Positions 46,703 to 56,649 of a stretch of DNA of 64,000 nucleotides are shown piece after piece. A model generated the notes under the pieces. The model was given only the letters and a program-made list of their open reading frames with translations. It ran no database searches and was not told the DNA's origin. Source of the DNA: an uncultured Acidobacteriota bacterium (GTDB lineage Bacteria; Acidobacteriota; UBA6911; RPQK01; JAJDTT01); contig CATOST010000045.1 in assembly GCA_951812665.1 (NCBI GenBank), positions 1 through 64,000 of the forward strand, written 5' to 3'. The position numbers were made by a program, and so were the translations under genes. Each line of letters begins with the position of its first letter. The first letter of the stretch is position 1.

Positions 46703-47485
46703 TCACCGGCCCTTGAAACGGGGCTTTCTCTTTTCCATGAAGGCCCGGGTGCCTTCCTTCATGTCATCCGTGCCTGAAGCCAGCCCAAAGAGAGCAGTCT
46801 CCAGCGCAAGCCCGGCTTGCAATGGCAGATCGTAACCCCGATTGACGGCCTCGAAGCAGTACCTTACAGCTAAAGGCGCCTGTCCGGCGATCCTTGACGC
46901 CATTGCTCGACAGGTGGGCAGAAGCAGGTCCGGTTCCACCACGCGGCTCACCAGATCGGCCTGCAAGGCCTCCTGAGCGGTCATGGTCCGTCCGCTGAGC
47001 AACAATTCGAGGGCCTTGGAACGCCCCACGATTCGGGCCAGACGCTGGGTGCCGCCGTACCCGGGAATGATGCCCAGCTTCACTTCAGGCAAGCCGATTC
47101 GAGCGTCCGTCGCCGCGATCCGGAGATGACACGCCAGCGCGAGTTCGCAGCCCCCACCAAGGCAGAATCCCCGAACTGCCGCCAGAACCGGTTTGCAACC
47201 GTCTTCGATCCGATTCAGGACGGAATGGCCCCGTCGAGAGAATGCCTGGGCGGTTTCGGCGTCCAACCGGTGGACCTCAGGGATGTCCGCCCCGGCGGAA
47301 AACGCCGTTCCGGCGCCTGCGAGGAGCACCACACGGACTTCCTGATTCCGCTCCAGGGACCGGAACGCCGTCTCCAGTTCCCGAATCGTTTCCTGGTTCA
47401 ACGCGTTCAGGACCTCCGGCCGTTCCAGGGTGAGCTCGGCGACTCCTCCCGCATCGACTTCCAACCTCAGGTTGCGGAATTCCAT
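46703..47485 (-). CDS. Enoyl-CoA hydratase/isomerase family protein
   Basis: LERPEVLNALNQETI, AGTAFSAGADIPE, RGFCLGGGCELALAC. Confidence 0.94.
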   Translation of the reverse strand: MEFRNLRLEVDAGGVAELTLERPEVLNALNQETIRELETAFRSLERNQEVRVVLLAGAGTAFSAGADIPEVHRLDAETAQAFSRRGHSVLNRIEDGCKPVLAAVRGFCLGGGCELALACHLRIAATDARIGLPEVKLGIIPGYGGTQRLARIVGRSKALELLLSGRTMTAQEALQADLVSRVVEPDLLLPTCRAMASRIAGQAPLAVRYCFEAVNRGYDLPLQAGLALETALFGLASGTDDMKEGTRAFMEKRKPRFKGR

Positions 47486-47520
47486 GACGAATCTGATTCA
47501 ACTCCCGATATGCAGGCGAT

Positions 47521-48072
47521 TCATCCCCGATTACAGGCAAAGATACGCACGCTACGGACCAGATACTGGAAACCGCTGCCCACCGTCAATAGGGCCGTGA
47601 GACCGAAGAGACTGCTGTGAAACGGCATTCGCCACGGGACCAGGTTGTCCACCAGGACCGCCAAGATGGTCGTGAACTGGGCAAGTGTGGACAACTTTCC
47701 CAAGATGGACGGGGGAAACGCCTTGTTGCCGGTGAAGACGTAGATCGAGAGGGCGCCAATTCCCAGAAGCAGGTCCCGGGCCACCACCGAAAGGGTCAAC
47801 CATTGGGGTATTTGGACCTCCAGAGCCGGGTTCTCCAGAGAGAGCACGACCAGAGCGCCGACCATCAGGAGCTTGTCGGCCAAGGGATCCAGCAACCTTC
47901 CCAAGGAGGTCCCCTGGCCGAATTTTCGAGCGATCAGCCCATCCAACAAATCGGTCGTCCCGGCCAGAAGGAAAACCAACAGGGCGGTTCCGACGGCGCC
48001 GGAAACCACCAGAGCCAGAAAAACCGGAACCGAGAGGATGCGAAGCAAGGTGAGCTGATTTGCTGAGGTCAT
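47521..48072 (-). CDS. pgsA: CDP-diacylglycerol--glycerol-3-phosphate 3-phosphatidyltransferase
   Basis: NQLTLLRILSVPVF; TDLLDGLIARKFGQGTSLGRLLDPLADKLL CDP-alcohol phosphatidyltransferase motif. Confidence 0.94.
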   Translation of the reverse strand: MTSANQLTLLRILSVPVFLALVVSGAVGTALLVFLLAGTTDLLDGLIARKFGQGTSLGRLLDPLADKLLMVGALVVLSLENPALEVQIPQWLTLSVVARDLLLGIGALSIYVFTGNKAFPPSILGKLSTLAQFTTILAVLVDNLVPWRMPFHSSLFGLTALLTVGSGFQYLVRSVRIFACNRG

Positions 48073-48103
48073 GGCGATTCACCGCCAAGTGGTTTCACCC
48101 CCA

Positions 48104-48136
48104 CTCGAATGCCGCGACGACTTTTGCCACGGGCTG
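48104..48136. repeat. Intercistronic repeat element copy 3 (short)
   Basis: TCGAATGCCGCGACGACTTTTGCCACGGGCTG on +, matching the reverse complement of copy 2; abuts the ptsI stop codon. Confidence 0.65.
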
Positions 48137-49936
48137 TCAACTCTTCACGAACTGGGGTTCCGATCCCTGACCGACGGTTTCCCACGACGGCATCTCCCGT
48201 TTCACGAATCTCTCGACTCCTTGAATCGTAGAGAACTCCAACAGCTCTTGAATTCGCTCCCTTGCTTCCTCGTAGACCATCTCTCGAATTCGTTTCTTCA
48301 CCGTCGGAATCGAGAACGGATTCATGGAAAGCCGTTGGAAACCCATACCGATGAGCAGGTACGCGTAGAGTGGCTGCGCGGCGACCTCGCCACAGACGTA
48401 GGCGGGAATCCGGTTCTCGGACGCGACCCGGGCCACCCGTTCCAGGCTTTTCAGGATGGCCGGATGGAGGGGGTTGAAAAGGGGAGACAGAAGGTCGCTG
48501 GATCGGTCCACCGCCAGCGTGAACTGGATCAGATCATTGCTGCCCACCGACACGAAATCCGCATGCCGGCAGATTCCGTCCAGAACCAGCACGGCCGAAG
48601 GGACCTCGATCATGGCGCCTACCTGGATCGGCGATTCCGGTTCAATGCCCGTTTCTTTGGACACCTCCCGCTCCACTTGCCGAATCAACTGGCGGGCGGT
48701 GACCAGTTCGTCCGCACTCGAGATCATGGGGAGCAGAATCCGCAGGTTCCCCTCCGTACGGGCACAGACAATGGCTCGCACCTGGTCTCGAAAAAGATGG
48801 GGTTGGTCCAGACTCAATCGAATGCCCCGGAGGCCCAACACCGGTCCCCCGCCCGCGAGCCGGCTGAAGTAGGGGTGATCTTCCGTTCCCATGTCCAAAG
48901 TCCGGATCACGGCCGGTCGCTGCCCGGTCAATCGGGCCAACCGCCGATAGATGGTCAACTGCTCTTCAAACCGGACGGGACCACTCCTTTCACCCATGTA
49001 CACGAACTCGGAACGAAAGAGTCCGATCCCCTCCGCACCCAGCCCAAAGGCTACGGTGGCTTCGTCTTCCATATCGGTGTTGGCGAGCACTGAGACCACC
49101 CTCCCGTCAGCCGTACGGGACGGTCTGGAGTCCCCCTCCAACTGGGAACTCCGACGTTGCTCCTGCCGCAACAACACCTGGAAACTGTGGCGCTCTCCCG
49201 CCGACGGCTGAACCAGAACCACACCTTCGGAGCCGTCGACGATCATTTCATCTCCGGTCCGAATGGCTCCTTCGACCTCCCGAACGCCGGATACGGCCGG
49301 AATACGGTGCACCCGGGCGATGATGGTGATATGCGAGGTCCGTCCCCCGCGCATCGAGACCAGTCCCTTGACCTGGCTCAGAGGAAAGCCGGCCAGATCC
49401 GAGAGTCCGATTACCGAGCCCACCAGGATCAGGTCCTCGGATGGTTCTTCCTCCCTGCGGGGCGGGCCGGATTCAACCAGGTTGGCAACGATCCTCCGCG
49501 CGACTTCTTCCAGATCCGATCCACGGTCCCGGAAAAAGGGGTCGGTCAAAGTGCGGAACACGTCCAGCCACTCCTCAGTGGCCTCCCAGACGGCCCGCTC
49601 GGGACCGTACAGATGATCCCTGATCTTGGATCGAATCTGGTTCAGGAATTCCTGATCTTCAAGGATCAGCCGATGAGCATCGATGATGTAGGAGTGTTCC
49701 TTGCCCAGTTGTTGTTCGAATCGTTCCTTGATTCGTACCAACTGGTCTCGGGACTTGGCCAGGGCTTCCTGCAGCCTCTCCAACTCGCGAGGCGCTTCGG
49801 CCGGAGCAAGATGCAGCCGATGGAAGTCCGGCGCATGGCGCTCGATCCGATACGCTCTTCCAGCCCCGATTCCTGGAGAGAGGGGTGTGCCCACCAATCT
49901 CCGGCCGGATTCGTTGGGTTGCAGCTTCTCCACCAT
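48137..49936 (-). CDS. ptsI: Phosphoenolpyruvate-protein phosphotransferase (PTS EI)
   Basis: GLVSMRGGRTSHITIIAR, GIGLFRSEFVYM, DFVSVGSNDLIQFTLAVDRS. Confidence 0.96.
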   Translation of the reverse strand: MVEKLQPNESGRRLVGTPLSPGIGAGRAYRIERHAPDFHRLHLAPAEAPRELERLQEALAKSRDQLVRIKERFEQQLGKEHSYIIDAHRLILEDQEFLNQIRSKIRDHLYGPERAVWEATEEWLDVFRTLTDPFFRDRGSDLEEVARRIVANLVESGPPRREEEPSEDLILVGSVIGLSDLAGFPLSQVKGLVSMRGGRTSHITIIARVHRIPAVSGVREVEGAIRTGDEMIVDGSEGVVLVQPSAGERHSFQVLLRQEQRRSSQLEGDSRPSRTADGRVVSVLANTDMEDEATVAFGLGAEGIGLFRSEFVYMGERSGPVRFEEQLTIYRRLARLTGQRPAVIRTLDMGTEDHPYFSRLAGGGPVLGLRGIRLSLDQPHLFRDQVRAIVCARTEGNLRILLPMISSADELVTARQLIRQVEREVSKETGIEPESPIQVGAMIEVPSAVLVLDGICRHADFVSVGSNDLIQFTLAVDRSSDLLSPLFNPLHPAILKSLERVARVASENRIPAYVCGEVAAQPLYAYLLIGMGFQRLSMNPFSIPTVKKRIREMVYEEARERIQELLEFSTIQGVERFVKREMPSWETVGQGSEPQFVKS

Positions 49937-50007
49937 GTCCCTCGAAAATACAGCAAAGACCCGGGTCTTCCTATCCTGAGCGAATCGCGTTGATCACCCC
50001 TGCGATT

Positions 50008-50283
50008 TCACTTCTCCTCTCCAAAGCGGTTTCTGACCAGACTCTCTATGGCCTCGGCGGCCTCGATCTCGTCGGACCCGCGCACCGTGAATTCCAGCTC
50101 GGTGCCGTAGGAGGCGGCCAACAGGAGAATGCCCAGAATGCTCTTGCCGTCGATCTGCTGGGATCCAGCGACCCTTGAGAGCTTGATCTCGCTGTCATAG
50201 TGGGATGCCGTCTTCACCAGTTTGGCAGCCGCTCGAGCGTGCAATCCCAGACGATTCCGGATCTGCACGACCCGCCGGATCAT
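50008..50283 (-). CDS. ptsH: HPr phosphocarrier protein
   Basis: RNRLGLHARAAAKLV (His site) and QQIDGKSILGILLLAA (Ser site). Confidence 0.95.
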   Translation of the reverse strand: MIRRVVQIRNRLGLHARAAAKLVKTASHYDSEIKLSRVAGSQQIDGKSILGILLLAASYGTELEFTVRGSDEIEAAEAIESLVRNRFGEEK

Positions 50284-50699
50284 TCCCCCAGCAACCCGCT
50301 GGCCAAAGCGATGTGTTTCTGCCCCTGTTCCAGGACCCGGCGCGCGAGTTCGCTCACGTCCTCCTTCCCCGTCTGATTGGCCAACTTGATGATCATGGGA
50401 AGGTTGACCCCAGTGACTATTTCCACCTCTCCCTTCTTCAACCAGGCGAGGGTCAGATTGGATGGCGTGCCTCCGAACATGTCCGTCAGAATGATGACTC
50501 CGCCGCCACGGTTGAGGCTGCTGATGGCTTCCTCGATCTCCTCCCGGGACCGATCCACGTCGTCGTGCCAACCGATGGAGACCGGCAGGATGTGGGGAAT
50601 CTCCCCGACGATCATCTCGGCGGCGGCGACCAGTTCATGGCCCAGTCTCCCGTGAGTGACGACCAGTCCTCCGATCTGGGTCCGTTCCGTTTCATTCAT
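50280..50699 (-). CDS. PTS EIIA component, mannose (EIIA-Man) family
   Basis: GLVVTHGRLGHELVAAAEMIVG; GGVIILTDMFGGTPSNL; overlaps ptsH and hprK. Confidence 0.92.
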   Translation of the reverse strand: MNETERTQIGGLVVTHGRLGHELVAAAEMIVGEIPHILPVSIGWHDDVDRSREEIEEAISSLNRGGGVIILTDMFGGTPSNLTLAWLKKGEVEIVTGVNLPMIIKLANQTGKEDVSELARRVLEQGQKHIALASGLLGE

Positions 50700-51684
50700 G
50701 GTTCCGATCCCCCGCTCGGGGTTGCTCGTCTCGATTCCAGGGCACTTGAATACGCTTTTCCAGAAGGCGAATCGACTCCAGCGCAGGATTATATCCCTGC
50801 ATCTTCAATTTCTGGATTCTGACGGCCACCTCCACCAGGGTCGCCAGGGTCCGTCCAGGCGCCACCGGAATCGTGATCAAGGGAAGATCCACTCCCAGTA
50901 CGCAATACTTCTCTTCCTCCAGTCCCAAACGGTCCCGAGTCTCCCGCTCCGGCCATTTTTCCAGCATGATCACCAGATCGACGGTCCGTGCGGGGCTCAG
51001 CACGGAGATCCCGAACAGATCCCTGACGTTGATGATGCCCAAGCCCCTCAGTTCCATGTGGAAGGGCGCATCCGGCGGTCCGGACCCCACCAGGCTGTCG
51101 CCCGAATACCTCTTCAATACGACCAGATCGTCGGTGACCAGACGGTGACCCCTCAGGATCAGGTCCAGCGCACACTCACTCTTCCCGATTCCCGACTCCC
51201 CCACCAGCAGGACCCCAAGTCCCAGCAGCTCCACCAGAACCCCATGGATGGTCTGGGTGAGTGCCAGATGCTCCTGAAGATTCGCGGTGACCTCGACTAC
51301 GGCCTGGGAGCTGAGCGCCGTGGTGGTGAGGACCGGAGTCGCCGTCTTCTCCGCCGCGGCCAAAAAGTCCGGTGGCGGCGCCAATCCGGTCGTCACCAGG
51401 ACGCAACAGAGTCCTACCTCGAAGGCGTCGGCAAGAACCTTCCGGCGGCGCTCCGGGGACAATTCCTCCATGTAGTAAATCTCGGTGCGGCCGACGAACT
51501 GCACTCGTCCCCGGTGCAGATAACGCGTGTATCCTGAAAGGGCCAAGCCCAACTTCTGAATTCTGGGAGACGTGATGGAGTTGTCCAAGCCGGCCGTGCT
51601 GGAGGCCAGTGCCGGGTCCAGAGCCTGATCCATGGACTCGTAGAACTGTTGAACGGTCACCGAGGGCAGGGATTGATTCTGCAT
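50692..51684 (-). CDS. hprK: HPr kinase/phosphorylase
   Basis: GVLLVGESGIGKSECALDLILRGHRLVTDD; MELRGLGIINVRDLFG. Confidence 0.96.
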   Translation of the reverse strand: MQNQSLPSVTVQQFYESMDQALDPALASSTAGLDNSITSPRIQKLGLALSGYTRYLHRGRVQFVGRTEIYYMEELSPERRRKVLADAFEVGLCCVLVTTGLAPPPDFLAAAEKTATPVLTTTALSSQAVVEVTANLQEHLALTQTIHGVLVELLGLGVLLVGESGIGKSECALDLILRGHRLVTDDLVVLKRYSGDSLVGSGPPDAPFHMELRGLGIINVRDLFGISVLSPARTVDLVIMLEKWPERETRDRLGLEEEKYCVLGVDLPLITIPVAPGRTLATLVEVAVRIQKLKMQGYNPALESIRLLEKRIQVPWNRDEQPRAGDRNHE

Positions 51685-51726
51685 GGTTCACGCCTCGCCT
51701 GCGGCCCTCCCGGTGGGAAATGGGGG

Positions 51727-53172
51727 CTACAGCAAATTCGCCTTCTTTCTGGCGAGCGAACCGGGAACTCTCATCTGATCCCGGTACTTGGCGACGGTGC
51801 GACGGGTAATACGGATCCCATCCCGGTTCAACTGGTCGGTGAGTTTCTGATCGGACAAGGGCTTCTTGGGATCCTCTTGCTGGATCAGGGTTCTGAGCCT
51901 GTCCTTCACCTGCATGGTGGAGACGTTCTCTCCGTTGGCATGCTCCACGCCCACGGAGAAGAATCGGCGCAACTGCATCACGCCCTGCGGGGTGTGAGCA
52001 TACTTGTTGGCGACGACGCGACTGATGGTGGAAGGATGAACCCCCAGTTCATCGGCCACATCCTTGATCAACAACGGCTTCAACTTCCGAATTCCCGATT
52101 CCATGTAATCGTACTGGTGCCGGATGATCACGCGGCAGACTCGGAAGATGGTCTCCTCCCGCTGATCCACCCCTCGCAGCAACTCGATGGCCGCCCGAAA
52201 TCGCTCGCGGATGAAGCTCTTGGTTTCCTTGGAGACGCCGTTCTTGCGAAGCAACTTCCGGTAGGAACGGTTGATTCTCAGCTTGGGCAGGCCATCGTCG
52301 TTGAGGCTGATCTGATACTCGTCTCCAACCTTTCGAATGTGCACGTCCGGCCGGACGTAGACCGGTTTGGCAGCGGTATATTTCTGCCCGGGCCGCGGCG
52401 AAAAGCCTCGAATCAACTCCAGAGCGCGGGACAGGTCCTCCGGATCGCAGGCCAGACGATTCCGTATGCCGGAGAATTTTCTGGCTTCGATCAAGGGCAG
52501 GCAGTCCCGAATCAGCGCGCCGACCAGAGAGTCTTCCAGGTCTGCGGCTCGGGCTTGCAGCAGCAGACACTCGCGCAGGTCGCGGCACCCGATGCCCACC
52601 GGATCGAGGGCCTGAACCGCCGCCAGAGCGGCGTCGACACTCTCCGAAGAAACCTGCAGCTGCTGACAGATTTCCTCCGGGGTGACGGTCAGGTAACCAT
52701 CCTCGTCCAGGTTGCCCACAATGAAATAGGCGATCGTTCGCAGGTCCGAATCGATGCCGCTGAGGTTCAACTGCCAATTCAGGTAATCCAACAAAGAATC
52801 GGCGGACGAGAGAAAATGCTCGAACGAAGCCTTCTGTTCAACGGGTTCGAACTCCTGCCGCTCGTAACTCGATCCCAGGTAGTCTCCGAAGAAATATTCG
52901 AAGTCCAAGTCCTCCAGACGGCTTCCTGCTTCGAGCGAACCCTCATCCTGCTCCGATTCACGGGTCGGTTCCGAAGCCTCCGGTCCGGCTTCGAAGTGAT
53001 CCGAAATCTCGTCCAACAAAGGGTTCTCTTCCAACTCCTGCTGGAGGATCTCAGAGAGTTCCAACTGATTGACGGAGAGCAGCTCAATCTTCTGGAGGAG
53101 CGAGGGAGTGATGGTCAGCCGTTGCGAGAGGCCAAGAACCAGGGAGGGTTTCAATTGAGCGCGTCGACTCAT
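51727..53172 (-). CDS. rpoN: RNA polymerase sigma-54 factor
   Basis: LSQRLTITPSLLQKIELLSVNQLELSEILQQELEENPLLDE; HPSTISRVVANKYAHTPQGVMQLRRFF; RpoN box TRRTVAKYRDQM. Confidence 0.97.
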   Translation of the reverse strand: MSRRAQLKPSLVLGLSQRLTITPSLLQKIELLSVNQLELSEILQQELEENPLLDEISDHFEAGPEASEPTRESEQDEGSLEAGSRLEDLDFEYFFGDYLGSSYERQEFEPVEQKASFEHFLSSADSLLDYLNWQLNLSGIDSDLRTIAYFIVGNLDEDGYLTVTPEEICQQLQVSSESVDAALAAVQALDPVGIGCRDLRECLLLQARAADLEDSLVGALIRDCLPLIEARKFSGIRNRLACDPEDLSRALELIRGFSPRPGQKYTAAKPVYVRPDVHIRKVGDEYQISLNDDGLPKLRINRSYRKLLRKNGVSKETKSFIRERFRAAIELLRGVDQREETIFRVCRVIIRHQYDYMESGIRKLKPLLIKDVADELGVHPSTISRVVANKYAHTPQGVMQLRRFFSVGVEHANGENVSTMQVKDRLRTLIQQEDPKKPLSDQKLTDQLNRDGIRITRRTVAKYRDQMRVPGSLARKKANLL

Positions 53173-53210
53173 GGCACTCCGGAATTGCTCCGGTTCAGGG
53201 TCCCTTGGCG

Positions 53211-53234
53211 GCCCGAAGCAAAAGTCGGCACGTC
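53211..53234. repeat. Possible diverged copy 4 of the intercistronic repeat
   Basis: GCCCGAAGCAAAAGTCGGCACGTC versus GCCCGTGGCAAAAGTCATCACGGC. Confidence 0.35.
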
Positions 53235-53433
53235 ATTTGGCCGGGCCAGCATCCCGGTGGACATCGCCGACCCTCGGTTCCCTCCGATCGAGTATGCTTT
53301 GTCGTCCCGTCTGGTCCGGCGGCCGCATACCCGTGGTCGGGGCTAAGCGGGACTGTCACCACGAACCGCTGCCGATGAATCCCCTGCAGCGCGGAGGGAA
53401 GTTTCAGGCCAGTCCAACTGGCGCCCACTGGGC

Positions 53434-54162
53434 TCAGTATAGCTGGAAGTGATCTCCCAGGTAAACTTTGCGGACGTCGGGATCGGAGGAGAGAAGATCC
53501 GGGGTACCCGATCGAAAGATTCTCCCCTCCGTGATGATGTAAGCCCGATCGGTGATCCGAAGCGTTTCGCGAACGTTGTGATCGGTGATCAGCACACCTA
53601 TTCTCCGCGCCTGGAGCCGGGTCACCATGCGTTGGATATCCAACACGGCGATGGGGTCGATTCCGGCGAAAGGCTCGTCCAGCAAGATGAAGTCGGGTCG
53701 GATGACCAGTGCGCGTGCGATCTCCAGACGCCGTCTCTCGCCGCCGGAAAGGGTGTAGGCCGGACGCTCCCTCAACGCTGCGATCCCGAATTCTTCCAGC
53801 AACTCGCTGACCAACTGATCCGATTCCCCGTGGGGGAGATCCAGGGTTTCGGCGATGGCGTACAGATTGTCTTCCACCGAAAGTCTGCGAAACACCGAAG
53901 GTTCCTGAGCAAGATAGCTGATCCCTCTTCGCGCCCGCACGTACATGGGCAAGGGCGTAATGTCCTCGCCGTCCAGGAAAACCTCACCCCGGTCGGGGTC
54001 CAGCAGCCCCACAATCATGTAAAAGGTGGTCGTCTTTCCAGCGCCGTTGGGGCCCAGCAAACCCACGACCTCACCCGATGAGATGGTGAGGCTCACTTCG
54101 CCGACGACCTGCCTGCTCCGATATGACTTACAGAGGCTCCGCGCCTCGAGAACCTTGTCCAG
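53434..54162 (-). CDS. lptB: LPS export ABC transporter ATP-binding protein LptB (proposed non-AUG start)
   Basis: [41 protein letters not shown]-terminal strand [21 protein letters not shown] lies upstream of the ORF-track start at 54096. Confidence 0.93.
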   Translation of the reverse strand: MDKVLEARSLCKSYRSRQVVGEVSLTISSGEVVGLLGPNGAGKTTTFYMIVGLLDPDRGEVFLDGEDITPLPMYVRARRGISYLAQEPSVFRRLSVEDNLYAIAETLDLPHGESDQLVSELLEEFGIAALRERPAYTLSGGERRRLEIARALVIRPDFILLDEPFAGIDPIAVLDIQRMVTRLQARRIGVLITDHNVRETLRITDRAYIITEGRIFRSGTPDLLSSDPDVRKVYLGDHFQLY

Positions 54163-54223
54163 AATGCCCCCTTGGCAATTGGAAACGGGAAAGCAAGACT
54201 GTGCCGAGCCCTGGCAGCACGGG

Positions 54224-56580
54224 TCACGGCGCCGGGAGCGAGGCCGGCTGATCGATCACGATCCTGTCGGTTCCCACGAACAAAGTCACCCTCCGTCCGG
54301 ACGCGCTGCCGCGAAGCGGCTCGACCACCTCGGCGAGCTCACCGGTCAACTCCACGCGACCCTCCCGGGGATGATACACCGCCTGGTCTCCGCGAGCCCA
54401 TCGATCCCCCTCCCGGATCTCCACGTCACCGCCCGCGGCAATGCTTTGAATGGTGCTCGAAGACGAATCCTCCAGCAGCAGGTCCAAATGGGAGGATTCC
54501 ACTTTGAAGTCACCGGACTGCATCCGGACGCCGCCCCTGTAGGCCGCCTTTCCGGAACTCCGCTGATAGACGAGCTCGGGCGCCTGGATCCGGCACTTGC
54601 GGTCCGAATCTCCCCCAGGATCCCAAAAGGTGCTGTCCACGTCCTGAACCTCCAGCCGTTCGCCGGCGGAGTCCAAGCGAATCGTCGTTCCCCGGATCAG
54701 GTGGGACTGCCGGAGGATCCTCGGATTTCCGGCGTAGGACAGCGATTTGAGACCGGAGTCCAGAACCAGTCTTTCAGCCTGGATCAGGACCGGTTCTTTT
54801 CCGGGACGGCTGAAGATGGTTTGGACGCTCCCGGCCGCAGCCAGCTCTCCCCGGTCGGCGTGGAATCGAAAACCGTCCGCCCGAGTCCGCGACTCCACGA
54901 CACCCGTGTCTTCCATCGAGTTCCTGGCGTAATGCAGATGAGCCCCTTCCGGGTCCGAAAAGGAGAACAAGTTCGGCCCCGCGTCATACGCCGCGCTGTT
55001 CGCCGTCAGGGTAAGGCGCCCCGAAGGGCTCTCTTCCCGATAGACTACCTGGCCCTCCCCTCGGGCTTCCTGGAGTTGCTCTCCGAAGAATCCAAGATCG
55101 AGTCTCCCGCTCTCCCCTTCTCGCCGCATCAGGTCTGAGCTCAGGGCCCAATGGACCTCGCCCACGGCCGCAACACTCAGCACGTCTCCCTCCTTGAAGA
55201 CAGCCTCCATGCGTTTCGACTCCACTGTCCGTTCCCCTGCGGGAACCTGCTGGCGCAGAACCGGATTTTGCGTGGCAACGACCCGCTTCAGTTCCCCACC
55301 CCGGTAGAATGCATCCATTCGCCCTGCTTGAAGCTGAGCCGCAGCCGTGTCTCCGGTTCGGGACCAAGCCACGGCATTCCCTGAAACGGTCGCGCGATCC
55401 GGGACTCCGTCAGCGCCAAGATCCAGAACCAGCAGGTCTCCCTGAATGGACTCCCGAGAATCATCGAGGTCTCGAAGGCGTCCTTTCAGTGACGTTTTCC
55501 CCCGCATCTCCAACCACTTGAGACGCTGATGTTCAAGACTCAGGCGAGCTGAAAACCGGTCGGCTCGCCCTTCTTCCACACCCAGCGCCCGGGAGCGAAC
55601 GAGCACCCGCCGGTGCGCCAGGAACTCAGTCTCCCCCGAACCCGGAGCCCCGGCCAAGCCATCGATTCGGTCCGCTTCCAGATAGGTCTCGGGGTCTTCG
55701 TATACGGCCCGCTGCTGGGAGATTCCGGCGTGGCTTTGCCGGAGTAGACGTAGAAGCGTTCGATCCTTCCTGCTGCGGAGTCGGAGAACAGATGGATGGA
55801 CTCACCGCTAAAGGACCGGCCCGAATCCAGGACCAGACGAACACCACGCGACGTGAACATCCGCTCGACGCCCCTGTCTTCGGTCAGAAAAACCCGGACG
55901 TACCCGGCGGTCAAGTCTCCCTGCGGACCTCGGATGCGAGCACCGTCCAAGAGATCGACCCTTCGATCCTCCAGATCGTACAACGCCCTCGAACCCGTGA
56001 CCTGGAGCCGATCCGTCCCTTGAGTGATGTTCAGTTCGAACTCTTCGTCGACAAGAAGACGGCTCCTTCGGATCTCATAGCTGAGGGATCGGCCATGGCC
56101 GGAGAGCTGCTCCATCTCGAAGCGAAAACCTTCCTCGATGGCCACCACATTACGAGCCAGGTCGGCTTTCAGACGATCCGCTTCAATCGAGGTCCCATCG
56201 GAAAGCTGGATACGAACCTTTCCCGTGAACTCGATCTCCTCGTCGACGACCCGGTAGATGCCTTCGTTTCCTGAGATCTCCTCGGCAGCGCTTCCGTCCG
56301 GACCGAAGTGAGTCAGTTTCACGCCCAAAAGACGATGGATTTCCTTGACCGTCCGGGTACTGGTCCCGGCCTCCACCTTGTAGAGCGTTCGACCTTCCTG
56401 GTGCTCGGTATGCTCGAATTCGGTGCTCTGCTGCTGCAGCTCGGGAGAGAGCAGCCGTTCCCGCACCAAGGGCGGCCTCAGGTCCCGTCTGGTCAGAAAG
56501 CTCCAGACCACGGCCCCCATGGCCGTCACCAGCACCACTATCAGACCCACCCGGATGAGCTTGAGGGAACGGGGACGCAT
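54224..56580 (-). CDS. LptC/LptA (OstA-like) LPS transport periplasmic protein, split into two ORFs by an apparent frameshift at about 55.70-55.76 kb
   Basis: ORF 55540-56580 has an N-terminal TM and LptC-like repeats; ORF 54224-55657 has OstA-like repeats but no signal and a TTG start; the upstream in-frame extension [22 protein letters not shown] looks coding. Confidence 0.75.
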
Positions 56581-56649
56581 AGAAAGTCCGGTTTGAAGCA
56601 GTCCTTAACGGATCGTTCACGGGCCCGTGACGACGTGGGCCGGAGGTGG

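Noticed and set aside
53170-53190. TGGCAC...TTGC resembling a sigma-54 -24/-12 promoter at the rpoN start
   Set aside because: Spacing is 7 nt instead of 5 between TGGCAC and TTGC, and it faces away from rpoN into no supported gene
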